From assembly GCA_963730735.1 (NCBI GenBank), contig CAVSSX010000007.1, positions 868,001 through 932,000 on the forward strand: a stretch of DNA of 64,000 nucleotides, given 5' to 3'. Below, in pieces: positions 25,803-37,839 of this stretch. The position numbers and the translations under genes are program-made. The notes beneath the pieces were generated by a model. That model ran no database searches. It was not told the DNA's origin and saw only the letters and a program-made list of their open reading frames with translations. The DNA is from CAVSSX01 sp963730735. Lineage in GTDB: Bacteria; Actinomycetota; Acidimicrobiia; Acidimicrobiales; RAAP-2. Positions within the stretch are counted from its first letter, which is position 1. The number at the start of each line of letters is the position of its first letter.

Positions 25803-26684
25803 TCAGCCGGTCGTCGGCCAGAGCTGGGCCGGGCGCTCCCCGGTGGCCACCATCTGGGCCACCTGGCCCTGGACCAGCTCCAGGTCATCGGGGTGGGTGA
25901 CCCCGATGCACCGCCCGGGCGCCACCAGGACCCGGTAGCGCGTGGTGGGGTCGGCCCCGGCGTCGGCGGCGGTCAGCTGGTTGCCCACCATCTCGGGCAA
26001 CAGGACCTCGGCGGCGTCGGCCGGGGCGTTGGCCATGGCGGCCTCGAGGATCGGACGGGCGTGGCCCCCGAACCCCCACAGGTTCATCGAGACGGTGGCG
26101 TCGCCGGTGAGCTCGGCCGGCGACAGGCCGTCTTTCACGGCGAACCGGTCGTCGCCGATCGGGATGACCTGGCGTCGCTCGTGGAGGGCGACCAGCATGC
26201 CGTCGGGCCCGACCTCACAGACCCCCCGGGTGACCGGGGCGTCACCGATGGTGGCGTTGCGCAGGCTGAAGCCGACCAGGGCGCTGGTCGGCTCGGCCGA
26301 GGTCAGGTGGCCGACCAGGAGCTCGAACGCCGACTCGCCGTAGAGGTCGTCGGCGTTGGCCACGCCGAACGGGGCGTCGGGCAGATGGTCGCCGGCGGCC
26401 AGGACGGCGTGGACCGTGCCGAGCGGCTCACGCTGGATGGCGAAGTGCACGTCGACGTCCTTGGGCCAGTTCTGCTCGACGTGGTAGCGGATGGCCGGCC
26501 CGGTGTCGGGGTTGATCACGAGCACGATCGTGCCGATCCCGGCCCGCACGGCGTCGCTGGCCACCAGGTCGATCACCGGCTGGCCCTCGGTGCCGACCGG
26601 GGCCAGCGGCTTGCAACCGCCGAAGCGCCGGGCTCGGCCACCGGCCAGGATTACGAGGGTCGGTCGTTGTGCGGGAGTTGTCAT
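25803..26684 (-). CDS. Nucleotidyltransferase of the sugar-nucleotide/MobA-like type
   Basis: A 293-aa GT-A-fold NTP-transferase. The glycine-rich phosphate loop is LVILAGGRARRFGGCKPL (about 9-26), and VANADDLYGESAFELL provides the D-D metal site. REPLGTVHAVLAAGDHL is like glucose-1-phosphate uridylyl- or thymidylyltransferases. It would make an NDP-sugar or related compound. The ATG overlaps the stop of the KAS III gene (ATGA). Its presence inside a lipid-type operon is unusual and its substrate is not evident. Confidence 0.72.
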   Translation of the reverse strand: MTTPAQRPTLVILAGGRARRFGGCKPLAPVGTEGQPVIDLVASDAVRAGIGTIVLVINPDTGPAIRYHVEQNWPKDVDVHFAIQREPLGTVHAVLAAGDHLPDAPFGVANADDLYGESAFELLVGHLTSAEPTSALVGFSLRNATIGDAPVTRGVCEVGPDGMLVALHERRQVIPIGDDRFAVKDGLSPAELTGDATVSMNLWGFGGHARPILEAAMANAPADAAEVLLPEMVGNQLTAADAGADPTTRYRVLVAPGRCIGVTHPDDLELVQGQVAQMVATGERPAQLWPTTG

Positions 26685-27607
26685 CCCCCCCAGCGTAGAA
26701 CGGCGCTGGCCCAGGTCATGCCACCCCCGAATCCGCTGAAGAGAATGGTGTCACCGCTGGTCGCCCGGCCGTTGGCCAGGGCGTCGTCGAGCGCCAGGGG
26801 GATCGACGCCGACGAGGTGTTGCCGTAGCGGTCGATCACCACGGCGGTGCGCTCCTCGGGGATGCCCAGCCGTTGACAGGCCGCCTGGATGATCCGCAGG
26901 TTGGCCTGGTGGGGGACGAACAGGTCGACGTCGCCGACCCCGAGGCCGGCATCGGCCAGCGCCTTCTCGGCCGACTCCACCACGATGCGGACGGCCTTGC
27001 GGAAGACCTCCTTGCCGTCCATGAACAGATAGCCGCCGTGGTCGCACTTGAGCAGGTGCCGGAGCGACCCGTCGGCGTTGAGGTTCCAGCTGAGCAGGTT
27101 GCCCGGCCCGTCGACCGGCTCGACGACCACCGCGCCGGCGCCGTCGCCGACCAGCACGGCGATCTTGCGATCGTCGGGATCGGTGATCCGGGTCAGGGTG
27201 TCCGAGCCGATCAACAGGACCCGCCCGGATCCGATGGCGACCAGGCCGGCCGCCACCACCAGCCCGTAGACGAAGCCCGAGCAGGCAGCGTTCACGTCGA
27301 AGGCTCCGCCGACGATGCCCAGCCCGTCCTGGACGGTCGCCGCCGTGCCCGGGACCATGGCATCGGGTGTGGTCGTGGAGAGGATCACCAGGTCGATGTC
27401 GGCCGGGGTGAGCCCGGCCCGGTCGAGGGCCTGGTGCCCGGCCTCGATGGCCAACGACGAGGTGGAGCCGCCCACCCGGCGTTCCCGGATGCCGGTCCGT
27501 TCCTGGATCCAGGCGTCGTTGGTGTCGAGCGTGACCGCCAGGTCGTCGTTGGTGACGATCTTGTCGGGGACGCCGATACCCCAGCCCGTGACCTTGACGC
27601 CGGCCAC
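26681..27607 (-). CDS. fabH: 3-oxoacyl-ACP synthase III (KAS III family)
   Basis: A 308-aa thiolase-fold enzyme that joins an acyl-CoA to malonyl-ACP or a similar extender. The triad is complete: Cys in NAACSGF (about 107), His in FVPHQAN and Asn in RYGNTSSAS. The glycine-rich GDGAGAVV and FSGFGGGMTW motifs are also present. GTG 27607 lies one base after the upstream thiolase stop. Housekeeping FabH usually sits in a fab cluster; here it is with a thiolase and an NTP-transferase, so a specialised lipid role is possible. Confidence 0.9.
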   Translation of the reverse strand: MAGVKVTGWGIGVPDKIVTNDDLAVTLDTNDAWIQERTGIRERRVGGSTSSLAIEAGHQALDRAGLTPADIDLVILSTTTPDAMVPGTAATVQDGLGIVGGAFDVNAACSGFVYGLVVAAGLVAIGSGRVLLIGSDTLTRITDPDDRKIAVLVGDGAGAVVVEPVDGPGNLLSWNLNADGSLRHLLKCDHGGYLFMDGKEVFRKAVRIVVESAEKALADAGLGVGDVDLFVPHQANLRIIQAACQRLGIPEERTAVVIDRYGNTSSASIPLALDDALANGRATSGDTILFSGFGGGMTWASAVLRWGG

Positions 27608-27608
27608 C

Positions 27609-28799
27609 TCAGCTGCCCGCAGCGACAGCGTGCATGGCCACGAAGGCGGCGTCGCCCTCGATGATGCCCCCGGTGTTGACGGCGACGGCCAGTCGGGCCT
27701 TCTCCACCTGTCGGGCGCCGGCTCGACCCCGCACCTGGGTGGCCAGCTCGACGACCTGGGCGATGCCGGTGGCCCCGAGCGGGTGACCCCGGGCGACGAG
27801 GCCGCCGCTCGGGTTCACGGTCAGGCCGGCGCCGCCGATGGCGGTGGTGCCGGCCAGCGTGGCCGGCCCGGCCTCGCCAGGCCCGAAGAAGCCCAGCGAC
27901 TCGAGGGCGTAGAGCTCCTCGGGGCTGGTGGCGTCGTGCAGCTCGACCACGTCGACGTCCCCGGGCCCGAAGCCGAAGGACTCCCAGGCGGCGAGGGCGG
28001 TCTGCTCGAGGCGCTCGTGGTAGTCGATCTCGCCGTTGCCCGACCGGGCGACCGAGCCGATGATCCGGGGCGCCTCGGGCGGAGGCCCGGCGGCCGGTCC
28101 GGCCAGCAGGATGGCCGCCGATCCGTCGGTGAACGAGCTGCACATGTGGCGGGTCAGGACACCGGCGATCGGGGCCGAGGCCATCACCTCGTCGAAGGTC
28201 AAGGGGGTCTGCCACTGGGCGAGGGGGTTCAGGGCGCCGTTACGCCGGGACTTGACGGCGGTGGCGGCGATCTGTTCGAGCGTCGTGCCCCGCTCACGCA
28301 TGTGTTGCTCGGCCCAGCGGGCATTCAGGCCCATCAGGATGCTCCCGGCCGGGTTGCCCTGCTGGCGGAGGCGCTCGTGGAGGTCGTGGCGGTAGTCCGC
28401 CGGCAGACCGTCCTCGATGCCGGCCAACGTGCCCGCCCGGTCGCCGGTCCACATCTTCTCGACCCCGATCACCAGCACCGGCCGATCGCTCGACTGGGCC
28501 GCCAGCACGCCGAGGTGCAGGCCCGAAGCGCCACCGGCGCACGAGTTGTCGACGTTGACGACGGCGACGTCACCCAGCCCCGCCTTGCGCAGCCACGCCT
28601 GGCCCCGGATGCAGCCCTGGTCGCTCAGGCGACCGCCCATGGCGTTGCTGGCGATGACCAGCGTCAGCTCGGAGGGGTCGAGCCCAGCATCGGCGAGGAC
28701 CGCCGTGACGGCCTGGGCCAACATGTCGTCGGGCGTCTGGTCGCGCCGGCTCAGGTCGGTCATGGCGACCCCCAGGATCGCCACGGGCTCTGTGGTCAC
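27609..28799 (-). CDS. Thiolase-family protein (SCP2-type acetyl-CoA acetyltransferase)
   Basis: A 396-aa thiolase fold protein. The nucleophile is in VDNSCAGGASGLHLG (Cys about 90). The second active-site block reads ELHDATSPEELYALESLG instead of the classical NEAFA, and GGLVARGHPLGATG holds the catalytic His. HDA in place of NEA is typical of lipid-transfer/SCP2 thiolases used in sterol or branched-chain side-chain breakdown. GTG 28799 overlaps the stop of the LLM gene (GTGA). Confidence 0.86.
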   Translation of the reverse strand: MTTEPVAILGVAMTDLSRRDQTPDDMLAQAVTAVLADAGLDPSELTLVIASNAMGGRLSDQGCIRGQAWLRKAGLGDVAVVNVDNSCAGGASGLHLGVLAAQSSDRPVLVIGVEKMWTGDRAGTLAGIEDGLPADYRHDLHERLRQQGNPAGSILMGLNARWAEQHMRERGTTLEQIAATAVKSRRNGALNPLAQWQTPLTFDEVMASAPIAGVLTRHMCSSFTDGSAAILLAGPAAGPPPEAPRIIGSVARSGNGEIDYHERLEQTALAAWESFGFGPGDVDVVELHDATSPEELYALESLGFFGPGEAGPATLAGTTAIGGAGLTVNPSGGLVARGHPLGATGIAQVVELATQVRGRAGARQVEKARLAVAVNTGGIIEGDAAFVAMHAVAAGS

Positions 28800-29800
28800 G
28801 CCGGAACCTCCACCAGGTCGGGCCGGCTCGGCGGCACCGGGTCACCCGGAACCGCCGGGGCCAGTGCGCCGACGAGGTCGGCAAAGTGCGAGAGGGGGTG
28901 GTCGTCGGCCACCATGACGGCCACGTGGTCGGCGCCGGCCTCCACGTAACGCTGGATCTGTTCGGCGCAGGCCGCCGGCGAGCCGGCGATCAGATGCCGG
29001 TCGAAGGACTTCGGCGGGATCCCGTAGAGCGACGAGAGCCACCGGGTGCCGCGCTGGCGGCTCTCGGCCTCCGGGCCGATGTGGACGAACGCCACCACCG
29101 ACGCCGTGATCTCGTAGGGGTCCCGCCCGGCGGCCAGGGCCTCGGTGCGCAGATGGCCCAGCGCCTCGGCGTACTCGTCGGGCCGGATGAACAGGGGCAC
29201 CCAACCGTCACCCACCCGGGCAGTGCGGCGTCGGGCAGCAGCGCTCGAGCCCCCCAGCCAGATCGGGGGATCGGCCGGTCGGGGCGACTGGTGGTACGCA
29301 CACTCGGGGTCGTCGGACGTGGCCCAGTCCCGACGGAGCGTCCGGATGCCCTCGTCGAGCAGTTGGCCCCGACGGGTGAAGTCCACCCCGGCCATCGCGT
29401 ACTCGCCGGGATGGCTGCCGATACCCAAGCCGAGCACGAAGCGACCGCCGGACAGCAGCTGCAGGCTGGCGGCCTCCTTGGCCACCGCCGAGGGCTGGCG
29501 GAGGGGAAGTTGGAGCACGCAGCTGCCGAGCGTGGCCCGACGGGTGGCGGTGGCCGCCACGGCCAGGGTGGTCAGGCACTCGAGCACCGGGCGGGGCCAG
29601 AAGAGGTGGTCGACCGCCCAGAGTGCGTCGGCGCCGATGGCCTCGGCATCCCGACAGATGTCGGCCAACGCGGTCGCCCCGGGCACCGCCATCTCCCCAG
29701 TAGTACCTTGGGTACCACCCATGTGATCAGGGAAATGATACTGGGGAGTCGTCGGGAGTAGGAACCCGAGGCGTCCGATTTTTCCGGGGGGTCGCACCAC
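28796..29800 (-). CDS. LLM-class F420-dependent oxidoreductase
   Basis: About 334 aa. The first strand is KIGRLGFLLPTTPQ, followed after a short insert by ALADICRDAEAIGADALWAVDHLFWPRP. Later motifs are LQLPLRQPSAVAKEAASLQLLSGGRFVLGLGIGSHPGEY and PPIWLGGSSAAARRRTARVGDGWVP. The first strand is needed for the barrel, so the start must be upstream of the ATGs at 29731 and 29695; GTG 29800, 29797 or 29806 are the candidates. It is first gene of the leftward operon. Confidence 0.8.
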   Translation of the reverse strand: MVRPPGKIGRLGFLLPTTPQYHFPDHMGGTQGTTGEMAVPGATALADICRDAEAIGADALWAVDHLFWPRPVLECLTTLAVAATATRRATLGSCVLQLPLRQPSAVAKEAASLQLLSGGRFVLGLGIGSHPGEYAMAGVDFTRRGQLLDEGIRTLRRDWATSDDPECAYHQSPRPADPPIWLGGSSAAARRRTARVGDGWVPLFIRPDEYAEALGHLRTEALAAGRDPYEITASVVAFVHIGPEAESRQRGTRWLSSLYGIPPKSFDRHLIAGSPAACAEQIQRYVEAGADHVAVMVADDHPLSHFADLVGALAPAVPGDPVPPSRPDLVEVPA

Positions 29801-29896
29801 GGGCACACCACACTCTAACCGCAGGTCAGGACCGAGGTCGGCGCGATGCCCCTGGCGGTGCCCGGCCGTCCGTCCGTCTCGACAACAATGTCGCCG

Positions 29897-30580
29897 ATGA
29901 GCCGGCTGGCGCTGTTCGACCTCGACAACACCCTGATCGACCGCCAGGCGGCGTTCGCCGCGTGGGCCGCGACCTTCGCCCGCCGCCATGACCTGGGTGA
30001 ACAGGGCGTGACGTGGCTGATGGCGGCGGACGACGATGGCTTCGCGACCCGAGCGACGGTGTTCGACGGGGCCCGGGCCACCTTCGACCTGACGGCGTCG
30101 ACCGACGAGCTGATCGAGGACTACCGCCGGGACTACCCCTCGTTCGTCGGGCCCGACGACGCCGTCAACCGGGCCCTCGGCGAGCTGCGGTCGGCCGGCT
30201 GGACCATCGGCATCGTGACCAACGGTCCGCCCAGCCAGCACGTCAAGATCGCCCAGGCGGGTCTGGCGGCCTTGGTCGACGTGGTGTGCGTCTCCGAAGA
30301 GGTGGGGGTGGCGAAACCCGATCGAGCGATCTTCGCCGAAGCGGCCCGCCGGGCCGGCACGACGCTCGAGGAGCTGGACGTCGGGTGGATGGTGGGCGAT
30401 GCCCCCCACGCCGACGTGGCCGGCGGCCTGGCCGCCGGCCTCCGGACGGTCTGGATGCGGCGCGGGCGCCGGTGGCCCGAGCCGGCCTGGCGGCCCGAGG
30501 TGACGGTGGACGACATCCCCCAGGCCGTCGACCACCTCCTCGGGGACGGCACCGGGGGGCCCGGGGAGGGCCCCCGGTAG
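29897..30580 (+). CDS. HAD-superfamily hydrolase
   Basis: A 227-aa phosphatase-type protein. Motif I is FDLDNTLIDR, the cap domain is helical (about 20-100), motif II is IVTNGP, motif III the lysine of GVAKPDRAIF, and motif IV GDAPHADVAGG. It probably dephosphorylates a small metabolite. ATG 29897 or 29888 could start it; both lack a clear ribosome site. The threonine aldolase gene begins 10 bp after its stop. Confidence 0.85.
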   Translation: MSRLALFDLDNTLIDRQAAFAAWAATFARRHDLGEQGVTWLMAADDDGFATRATVFDGARATFDLTASTDELIEDYRRDYPSFVGPDDAVNRALGELRSAGWTIGIVTNGPPSQHVKIAQAGLAALVDVVCVSEEVGVAKPDRAIFAEAARRAGTTLEELDVGWMVGDAPHADVAGGLAAGLRTVWMRRGRRWPEPAWRPEVTVDDIPQAVDHLLGDGTGGPGEGPR

Positions 30581-30590
30581 CATCGACGGC

Positions 30591-31610
30591 GTGCCCGACG
30601 TCGTCGATCTTCGGAGCGATACCGTCACCCGCCCGACGCCGGCGATGCGCCGGGCCATGGCCGAGGCCGAGGTCGGCGACGACGGTTTCGGTGAGGACCC
30701 CACCGTCCGCCGACTCGAGGAGGCCTATGCCGCCCGGGTGGGCAAGCCGGCGGCGTTGTTCGTGCCCTCCGGGGTCATGGCCAACCAGATCGCCGTCCGG
30801 GTCCTGGCACCCCCGGGGACCATGGTGGTGGCCGGACGGCGCCAACACCTCGTGGCCTACGAGTTCGGGGCGGTGGCCCTGAACGCCGCCGTCCAGATCT
30901 ATCCGGTCGACGACGCCGACGGCACGTTCGGTCCCGACGTCGTGCGGTCGGCGCGGGCGGGCGCCGCCTACCACCAGCCGGCCCCGAGTCTGGTGTGCGT
31001 GGAGAACACCCACATGGCGGCCTCGGGACGCACATGGTCGTTGCCGGCACTGCACCAGGTGGCCGAGGCGGCCGGCGACGTCCCCCTGCACATGGACGGC
31101 GCCCGATTGTTCAACGCCGAAGTGGCCACCGGGGTGAAGGCCGAGGACTACGCGGCGCCGGTCACCACCGTCATGACCTGCCTGTCCAAGGGACTGTGCG
31201 CCCCGGTCGGCTCACTCCTGGCCGGCCCGATCGACGTCATCGACGAGGGCCGGCTGGCCCGCAAGCGCCTCGGCGGAGCGATGCGGCAGGCCGGCATCCT
31301 GGCCGCCGCCGGCCTGGTGGCCCTGGCCCAGATGGTGGACCGGCTGGCCGAGGATCATCGGCGGGCCCGGGTGCTCGCCGACGCCGTCGCCGAGCGTTGG
31401 AGCGGGATCGGGTTCGATCCGACGGTGGTCGAGACCAACATGGTGGTGTTCCGCCCGCCGGACCCCGACGGGCTGGTCGCCCACCTGGGGTCGGCGGGGA
31501 TCCTGATCGACGCCGTGGGACCCGGTGTCCTGCGGTTGGTGACCCATCACGACGTCGACGACGCCGGCATCGAGCGGGCCCGCCGGGCCCTCGCCGACGC
31601 GCCGCACTAG
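30591..31610 (+). CDS. Low-specificity threonine aldolase (beta-eliminating lyase)
   Basis: A 339-aa PLP enzyme that splits threonine to glycine and acetaldehyde. VDLRSDTVTRPTPAMR at the N-terminus, VENTHMAASG, LHMDGARLFNA (Asp for the pyridine nitrogen) and the Schiff-base lysine in CLSKGLCAPVGS are diagnostic of the fold-type I threonine aldolases. The start is GTG 30591, 10 bp after the HAD gene, so the two are probably co-transcribed. Confidence 0.9.
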   Translation: MPDVVDLRSDTVTRPTPAMRRAMAEAEVGDDGFGEDPTVRRLEEAYAARVGKPAALFVPSGVMANQIAVRVLAPPGTMVVAGRRQHLVAYEFGAVALNAAVQIYPVDDADGTFGPDVVRSARAGAAYHQPAPSLVCVENTHMAASGRTWSLPALHQVAEAAGDVPLHMDGARLFNAEVATGVKAEDYAAPVTTVMTCLSKGLCAPVGSLLAGPIDVIDEGRLARKRLGGAMRQAGILAAAGLVALAQMVDRLAEDHRRARVLADAVAERWSGIGFDPTVVETNMVVFRPPDPDGLVAHLGSAGILIDAVGPGVLRLVTHHDVDDAGIERARRALADAPH

Positions 31611-31646
31611 AGCACACCGCACGATGCGGCAGAGGGGGAGGGATCG

Positions 31647-32534
31647 ATGAAGGTACGGATCGGCTTCGGGACCGGGGGTGCGGCCTTGGACGCCGCCGGA
31701 CTGGCGGGCTTGGCCGACGATCTGGTCGAGCTCGGCTTCGACTCGCTCTGGTTGTCCGAGGTCCTGACCCAGGCGGGCATCGACCCACTCATCGGGTTGG
31801 CCTGGGCCGCCGCCCACAACGAGCGGGTGAAGTTGGGGACGACCATGCTCCTGCCCGGACGGAACCTGGTGCGGTTGGCCAAGCAGACCGCCGTGCTCGA
31901 CCACCTCTCGGCCGGGCGGCTCCTGCTCACCTTCGTCCCGGGCCTGGCCCGTGGGCCCGAGCGGGCGGCCGTCGGCGTGCCCCCGAAGGCCCGGGGGGCC
32001 CTGATCGAGGAGGCCCTCCCGGTGCTCCGGCAACTCTGGGACGGCCAGACGGTGAGCTACCACGGGGCGGCCGGTGACTTCGACGACGTCGCCATCTCGC
32101 CGCTCCCGTCGCAGCGCCCCCTCGAGGCGTGGCTCGGTGGTTCCGAGCGCCCGGCCCTGGTCCGGTGCGGAACCTACGGCGACGGCTGGCTCCCGGCGAT
32201 CTGCACCCCCGAGGAGGTCGTCGCCGGGCGCGCCGTCATCGACGAGGCGGCCGAGGCGGCCGGTCGCGCCATCAGCCCTGAACACTTCGGCGTGAGCATC
32301 GGCTACTCCTGGGAGCCGTTGCCCGATGCCGTCCGGGCGGCGTTCGAGGTCCGGGCCAAGGGCCGACCGATCGAGTCCCTGATCCCGGTGGGCCTGCCGG
32401 CGCTGCGCGAGCAGCTCGAGGCGTTCATCGACGTCGGGTTCTCGAAGTTCGTCGTCCGGCCCCACGGGGCTCCGGGCAACTGGCGGGCCGAGCTCGAGCG
32501 CCTGGCCGACGGGGTGCTCGACCTCCAGACCTAG
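31647..32534 (+). CDS. LLM-class F420-dependent oxidoreductase
   Basis: A 295-aa TIM-barrel protein. VRIGFGTGGAALDAAGLAGLADDLVELGFDSLWLSEVL is followed by LGTTMLLPGRNLVRLAKQTAVLDHLSAGRLLLTFVPGL and PLEAWLGGSERPALVRCGTYGDGWLP. This is the actinobacterial F420-dependent subgroup; the substrate is unknown. GGGGGAGGG lies just before ATG 31647. It follows the threonine aldolase gene by 36 bp. Confidence 0.85.
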   Translation: MKVRIGFGTGGAALDAAGLAGLADDLVELGFDSLWLSEVLTQAGIDPLIGLAWAAAHNERVKLGTTMLLPGRNLVRLAKQTAVLDHLSAGRLLLTFVPGLARGPERAAVGVPPKARGALIEEALPVLRQLWDGQTVSYHGAAGDFDDVAISPLPSQRPLEAWLGGSERPALVRCGTYGDGWLPAICTPEEVVAGRAVIDEAAEAAGRAISPEHFGVSIGYSWEPLPDAVRAAFEVRAKGRPIESLIPVGLPALREQLEAFIDVGFSKFVVRPHGAPGNWRAELERLADGVLDLQT

Positions 32535-32574
32535 ACCCCGTCCGATCGCCGGGGAGGGCGCCTACGCTCTCCTT

Positions 32575-33390
32575 GTGCCTCCGCTCACGATCATGGCCGT
32601 CCACGCCCATCCCGACGACGAGACCACCGGGACCGGGGGGATCCTCGCTCGTTACGCCGACGAGGGCATCCGCACGGTGCTCGTGACCTGCACCAACGGC
32701 GAACTCGGTGACGGACCGGGCGGGACGAAGCCCGGCACGCCGGAGCACGACGAGGCCGCCGTCACGGTGCTGCGGCGGGCCGAGCTCGAGGCGAGCTGCG
32801 CCATCCTCGGGGTGAGCGATCTGGAGCTGCTCGGCTACCACGACTCGGGGATGATGGGTTGGCCCCAGAACGAGGCCCCCGGTGCCTTCTGGGGGGTCGA
32901 CGTGGACGAGGCGGCGGCCCGCCTGGCTGCCCTGATGGAGCGGTACCGGCCGCAGGTGGTGGTCACCTACGACGCCAACGGCTTCTACGGGCACCCCGAC
33001 CACATCCAGGCCCACCGGGTGGCCATGGCGGCGTCGGCGGCGACCGGCATCCCCGACAAGCTGTACTACACGGCGGTGCCGAAGTCCGATCTGGCCACCT
33101 TCCGGGCCGTCCTGGCCGAGGCCGGGATGGCGCCACCGGGCGAGGTCGAGGAGGACCCGGACTTCGGGACGCCCGATGAGCTGGTCACCACCAGCGTCGA
33201 CTGCACCGGCTACACCGACCGGCAATTCGACGCCATGGCGGCCCACGCCAGCCAGGCCGACAACATCTTCTTCCTCCGGCTCGGCACGGAACGCTTCGGC
33301 ACCCTGTTCGGCCTCGAGCGTTTCGTCCGGGCCGTGGACCGGACGGCGGCGCCCACGCCCGAGGACGACCTGTTCGCCGGACTGCGTTGA
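32575..33390 (+). CDS. PIG-L family deacetylase, MshB/Mca-like
   Basis: A 271-aa zinc-dependent N-acetyl-sugar deacetylase. The metal motif HAHPDDE (residues about 10-16) and the second site YGHPDHIQAHRV are complete, with the catalytic Asp in HPDDE. The family includes MshB (mycothiol biosynthesis) and Mca (mycothiol conjugate amidase). The length and YDSGMMG-type segment fit either; lack of other msh genes here leaves this open. The start is GTG 32575. Confidence 0.83.
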   Translation: MPPLTIMAVHAHPDDETTGTGGILARYADEGIRTVLVTCTNGELGDGPGGTKPGTPEHDEAAVTVLRRAELEASCAILGVSDLELLGYHDSGMMGWPQNEAPGAFWGVDVDEAAARLAALMERYRPQVVVTYDANGFYGHPDHIQAHRVAMAASAATGIPDKLYYTAVPKSDLATFRAVLAEAGMAPPGEVEEDPDFGTPDELVTTSVDCTGYTDRQFDAMAAHASQADNIFFLRLGTERFGTLFGLERFVRAVDRTAAPTPEDDLFAGLR

Positions 33391-33393
33391 GCG

Positions 33394-33421
33394 GTCGGCC
33401 CCGGCGATCGCCGGGGCCGAC
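33394..33421. terminator. Perfect inverted repeat between convergent genes
   Basis: GTCGGCCCCGGCGA is followed directly by its exact reverse complement, a 14-bp stem closing between the stops of the deacetylase gene (33390) and ahcY (33430). It probably terminates both. There is no T-run, as is usual in high-GC actinobacteria. Confidence 0.7.
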
Positions 33422-33429
33422 GCGAACGA

Positions 33430-34881
<1,452 letters not shown>

Positions 34882-35166
34882 CTCTACGCTCCTCGATGAT
34901 CGGGAGGCACCGCCGGCAACTGCCGTGGTCGTGGCACCGGGGCGCCCTTGCGCAGGCCGGTGGGCACTCGGGGCCCCGCCCAAGACTAGGGCGTCGAGGC
35001 CCCGGTCTCCGACGACCCGGGGTCGGTGCCACCTGGGCCGACGATTCCGACCGGCCCGGCCGGGGTAGAGAGGTGGGCACGGGCCGCGGAGCGCGTAGAT
35101 TTGTCGCCAGCACGCCGCGTCGCCGGGAGGTGACGTTCGTTCACGCCAAAGGGAAGAGGGCACGTC

Positions 35167-36986
<1,820 letters not shown>

Positions 36987-36994
36987 CCCCGACG

Positions 36995-37038
36995 CGTCCC
37001 GCCCGGGCCCCTGGGGGGTCGGGCGGCCGGGCGGGACG
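36995..37038. terminator. Stem-loop between convergent glmS and DUF5666 gene
   Basis: CGTCCCGCCCGG at 36995-37006 pairs exactly with CCGGGCGGGACG at 37027-37038, leaving a 20-base loop that can itself fold. It begins 8 bp after the glmS stop and ends 22 bp before the other stop, so it could serve both strands. Confidence 0.65.
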
Positions 37039-37060
37039 GTCGGTCAGACGGAACGGTCGT

Positions 37061-37609
37061 TCAGGCCGCCGGGGGAGCACCCTTGGGGGGCGAGCCGGAG
37101 CGCTTGGCGCCGGGCGGTCCACCCTTCGGGCCGCTGCCGAGGATGGTGATCTTGGTCGCCGTGAGCGTCCCGCCGGTCGAGGAGGTGGTGACGATCACCA
37201 GCTCGCCGGCCTTCACGGCCGAGGCGGTGGTGGTCGCCGTGCCCTTCAGGTACACGGTGGACGACGTGGTGGTGACGGTCTCGGTGGTGCTGTTCGCCTT
37301 CTTCAGCACGATCGTGTCGCCCGAGACCGAGGTGACCATGGCGCCCCCCGCCGGCGCAGTCCCGTTCCGGGCCGGCGGACCACCGGTGGCCCCGGTCGAC
37401 GACCCGCTGGTGGCCCCGGCGACGCCGGTGCCGGCCAGGGCCAGGATGGTGGCCAGACCCCCGGTGGCCAGGGTCCAGCGGACCGGGTGGTTGCGGACCA
37501 CCCCCGGGCCGGCCACGACCGAGGAGCGACCGGCGGGACGCCGGTGGGGCTCGGGCTCGGCCAGGGTGCCGGTCGGTGGGTCGATTCGTCGGCCGTCGTC
37601 GGTGCGCAT
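37061..37609 (-). CDS. DUF5666-like membrane-anchored or exported protein
   Basis: A 182-aa protein. After a basic N-terminal region there is one hydrophobic helix (WTLATGGLATILALAGTGVAGA, about 43-64), a short Ser/Gly linker and a beta-rich domain of about 80 residues (VTSVSGDTIVLKK..STTETVTTTSSTVYLKGTATTTASAVKAGELVIVTTSS) typical of DUF5666. A Gly/Pro/Lys tail ends it. ATG 37609 has AAGGAGG upstream. It diverges from the response regulator gene and may be its target or sensor accessory. Confidence 0.7.
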   Translation of the reverse strand: MRTDDGRRIDPPTGTLAEPEPHRRPAGRSSVVAGPGVVRNHPVRWTLATGGLATILALAGTGVAGATSGSSTGATGGPPARNGTAPAGGAMVTSVSGDTIVLKKANSTTETVTTTSSTVYLKGTATTTASAVKAGELVIVTTSSTGGTLTATKITILGSGPKGGPPGAKRSGSPPKGAPPAA

Positions 37610-37771
37610 GTCATGACCTCCTTCTCGCTCGGGCGACGGGGTGCCCGCCGTCCGGTCGGACGATCGCTCGTCCACGCACCACGATGGGCCCTCGGTCTCA
37701 GGGCCGGCCCTGCGCCGGCTGGCACTCCGCTGAGACCTTCTCGAAGGCCACTCCCCGGCGTCGGCGATCCT

Positions 37772-37787
37772 CACAGCGGGTCCACAG
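37772..37787 (+). promoter_or_regulatory. Paired CACAG motif upstream of the response regulator
   Basis: CACAG at 37772-37776 and 37783-37787 are direct repeats 11 bp apart within TCACAGCGGGTCCACAG, 53 bp before the response regulator start. The same arrangement with three differences is found at 44218-44234. OmpR-family regulators bind direct repeats spaced by 10-11 bp, so this is a candidate autoregulatory site. Confidence 0.5.
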
Positions 37788-37839
37788 CTACCTCCCAGTC
37801 GGTGTGGAACCATCGCGGACACGCTGGTGGCGGGAGGTA

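Noticed and set aside
34882..35166. Possible SAH riboswitch upstream of ahcY
   Set aside because: GAGGAGCG occurs just before the ATG and resembles the start of the motif, but it is the ribosome site. The required stem pattern and conserved core are not found in the 285-bp spacer.
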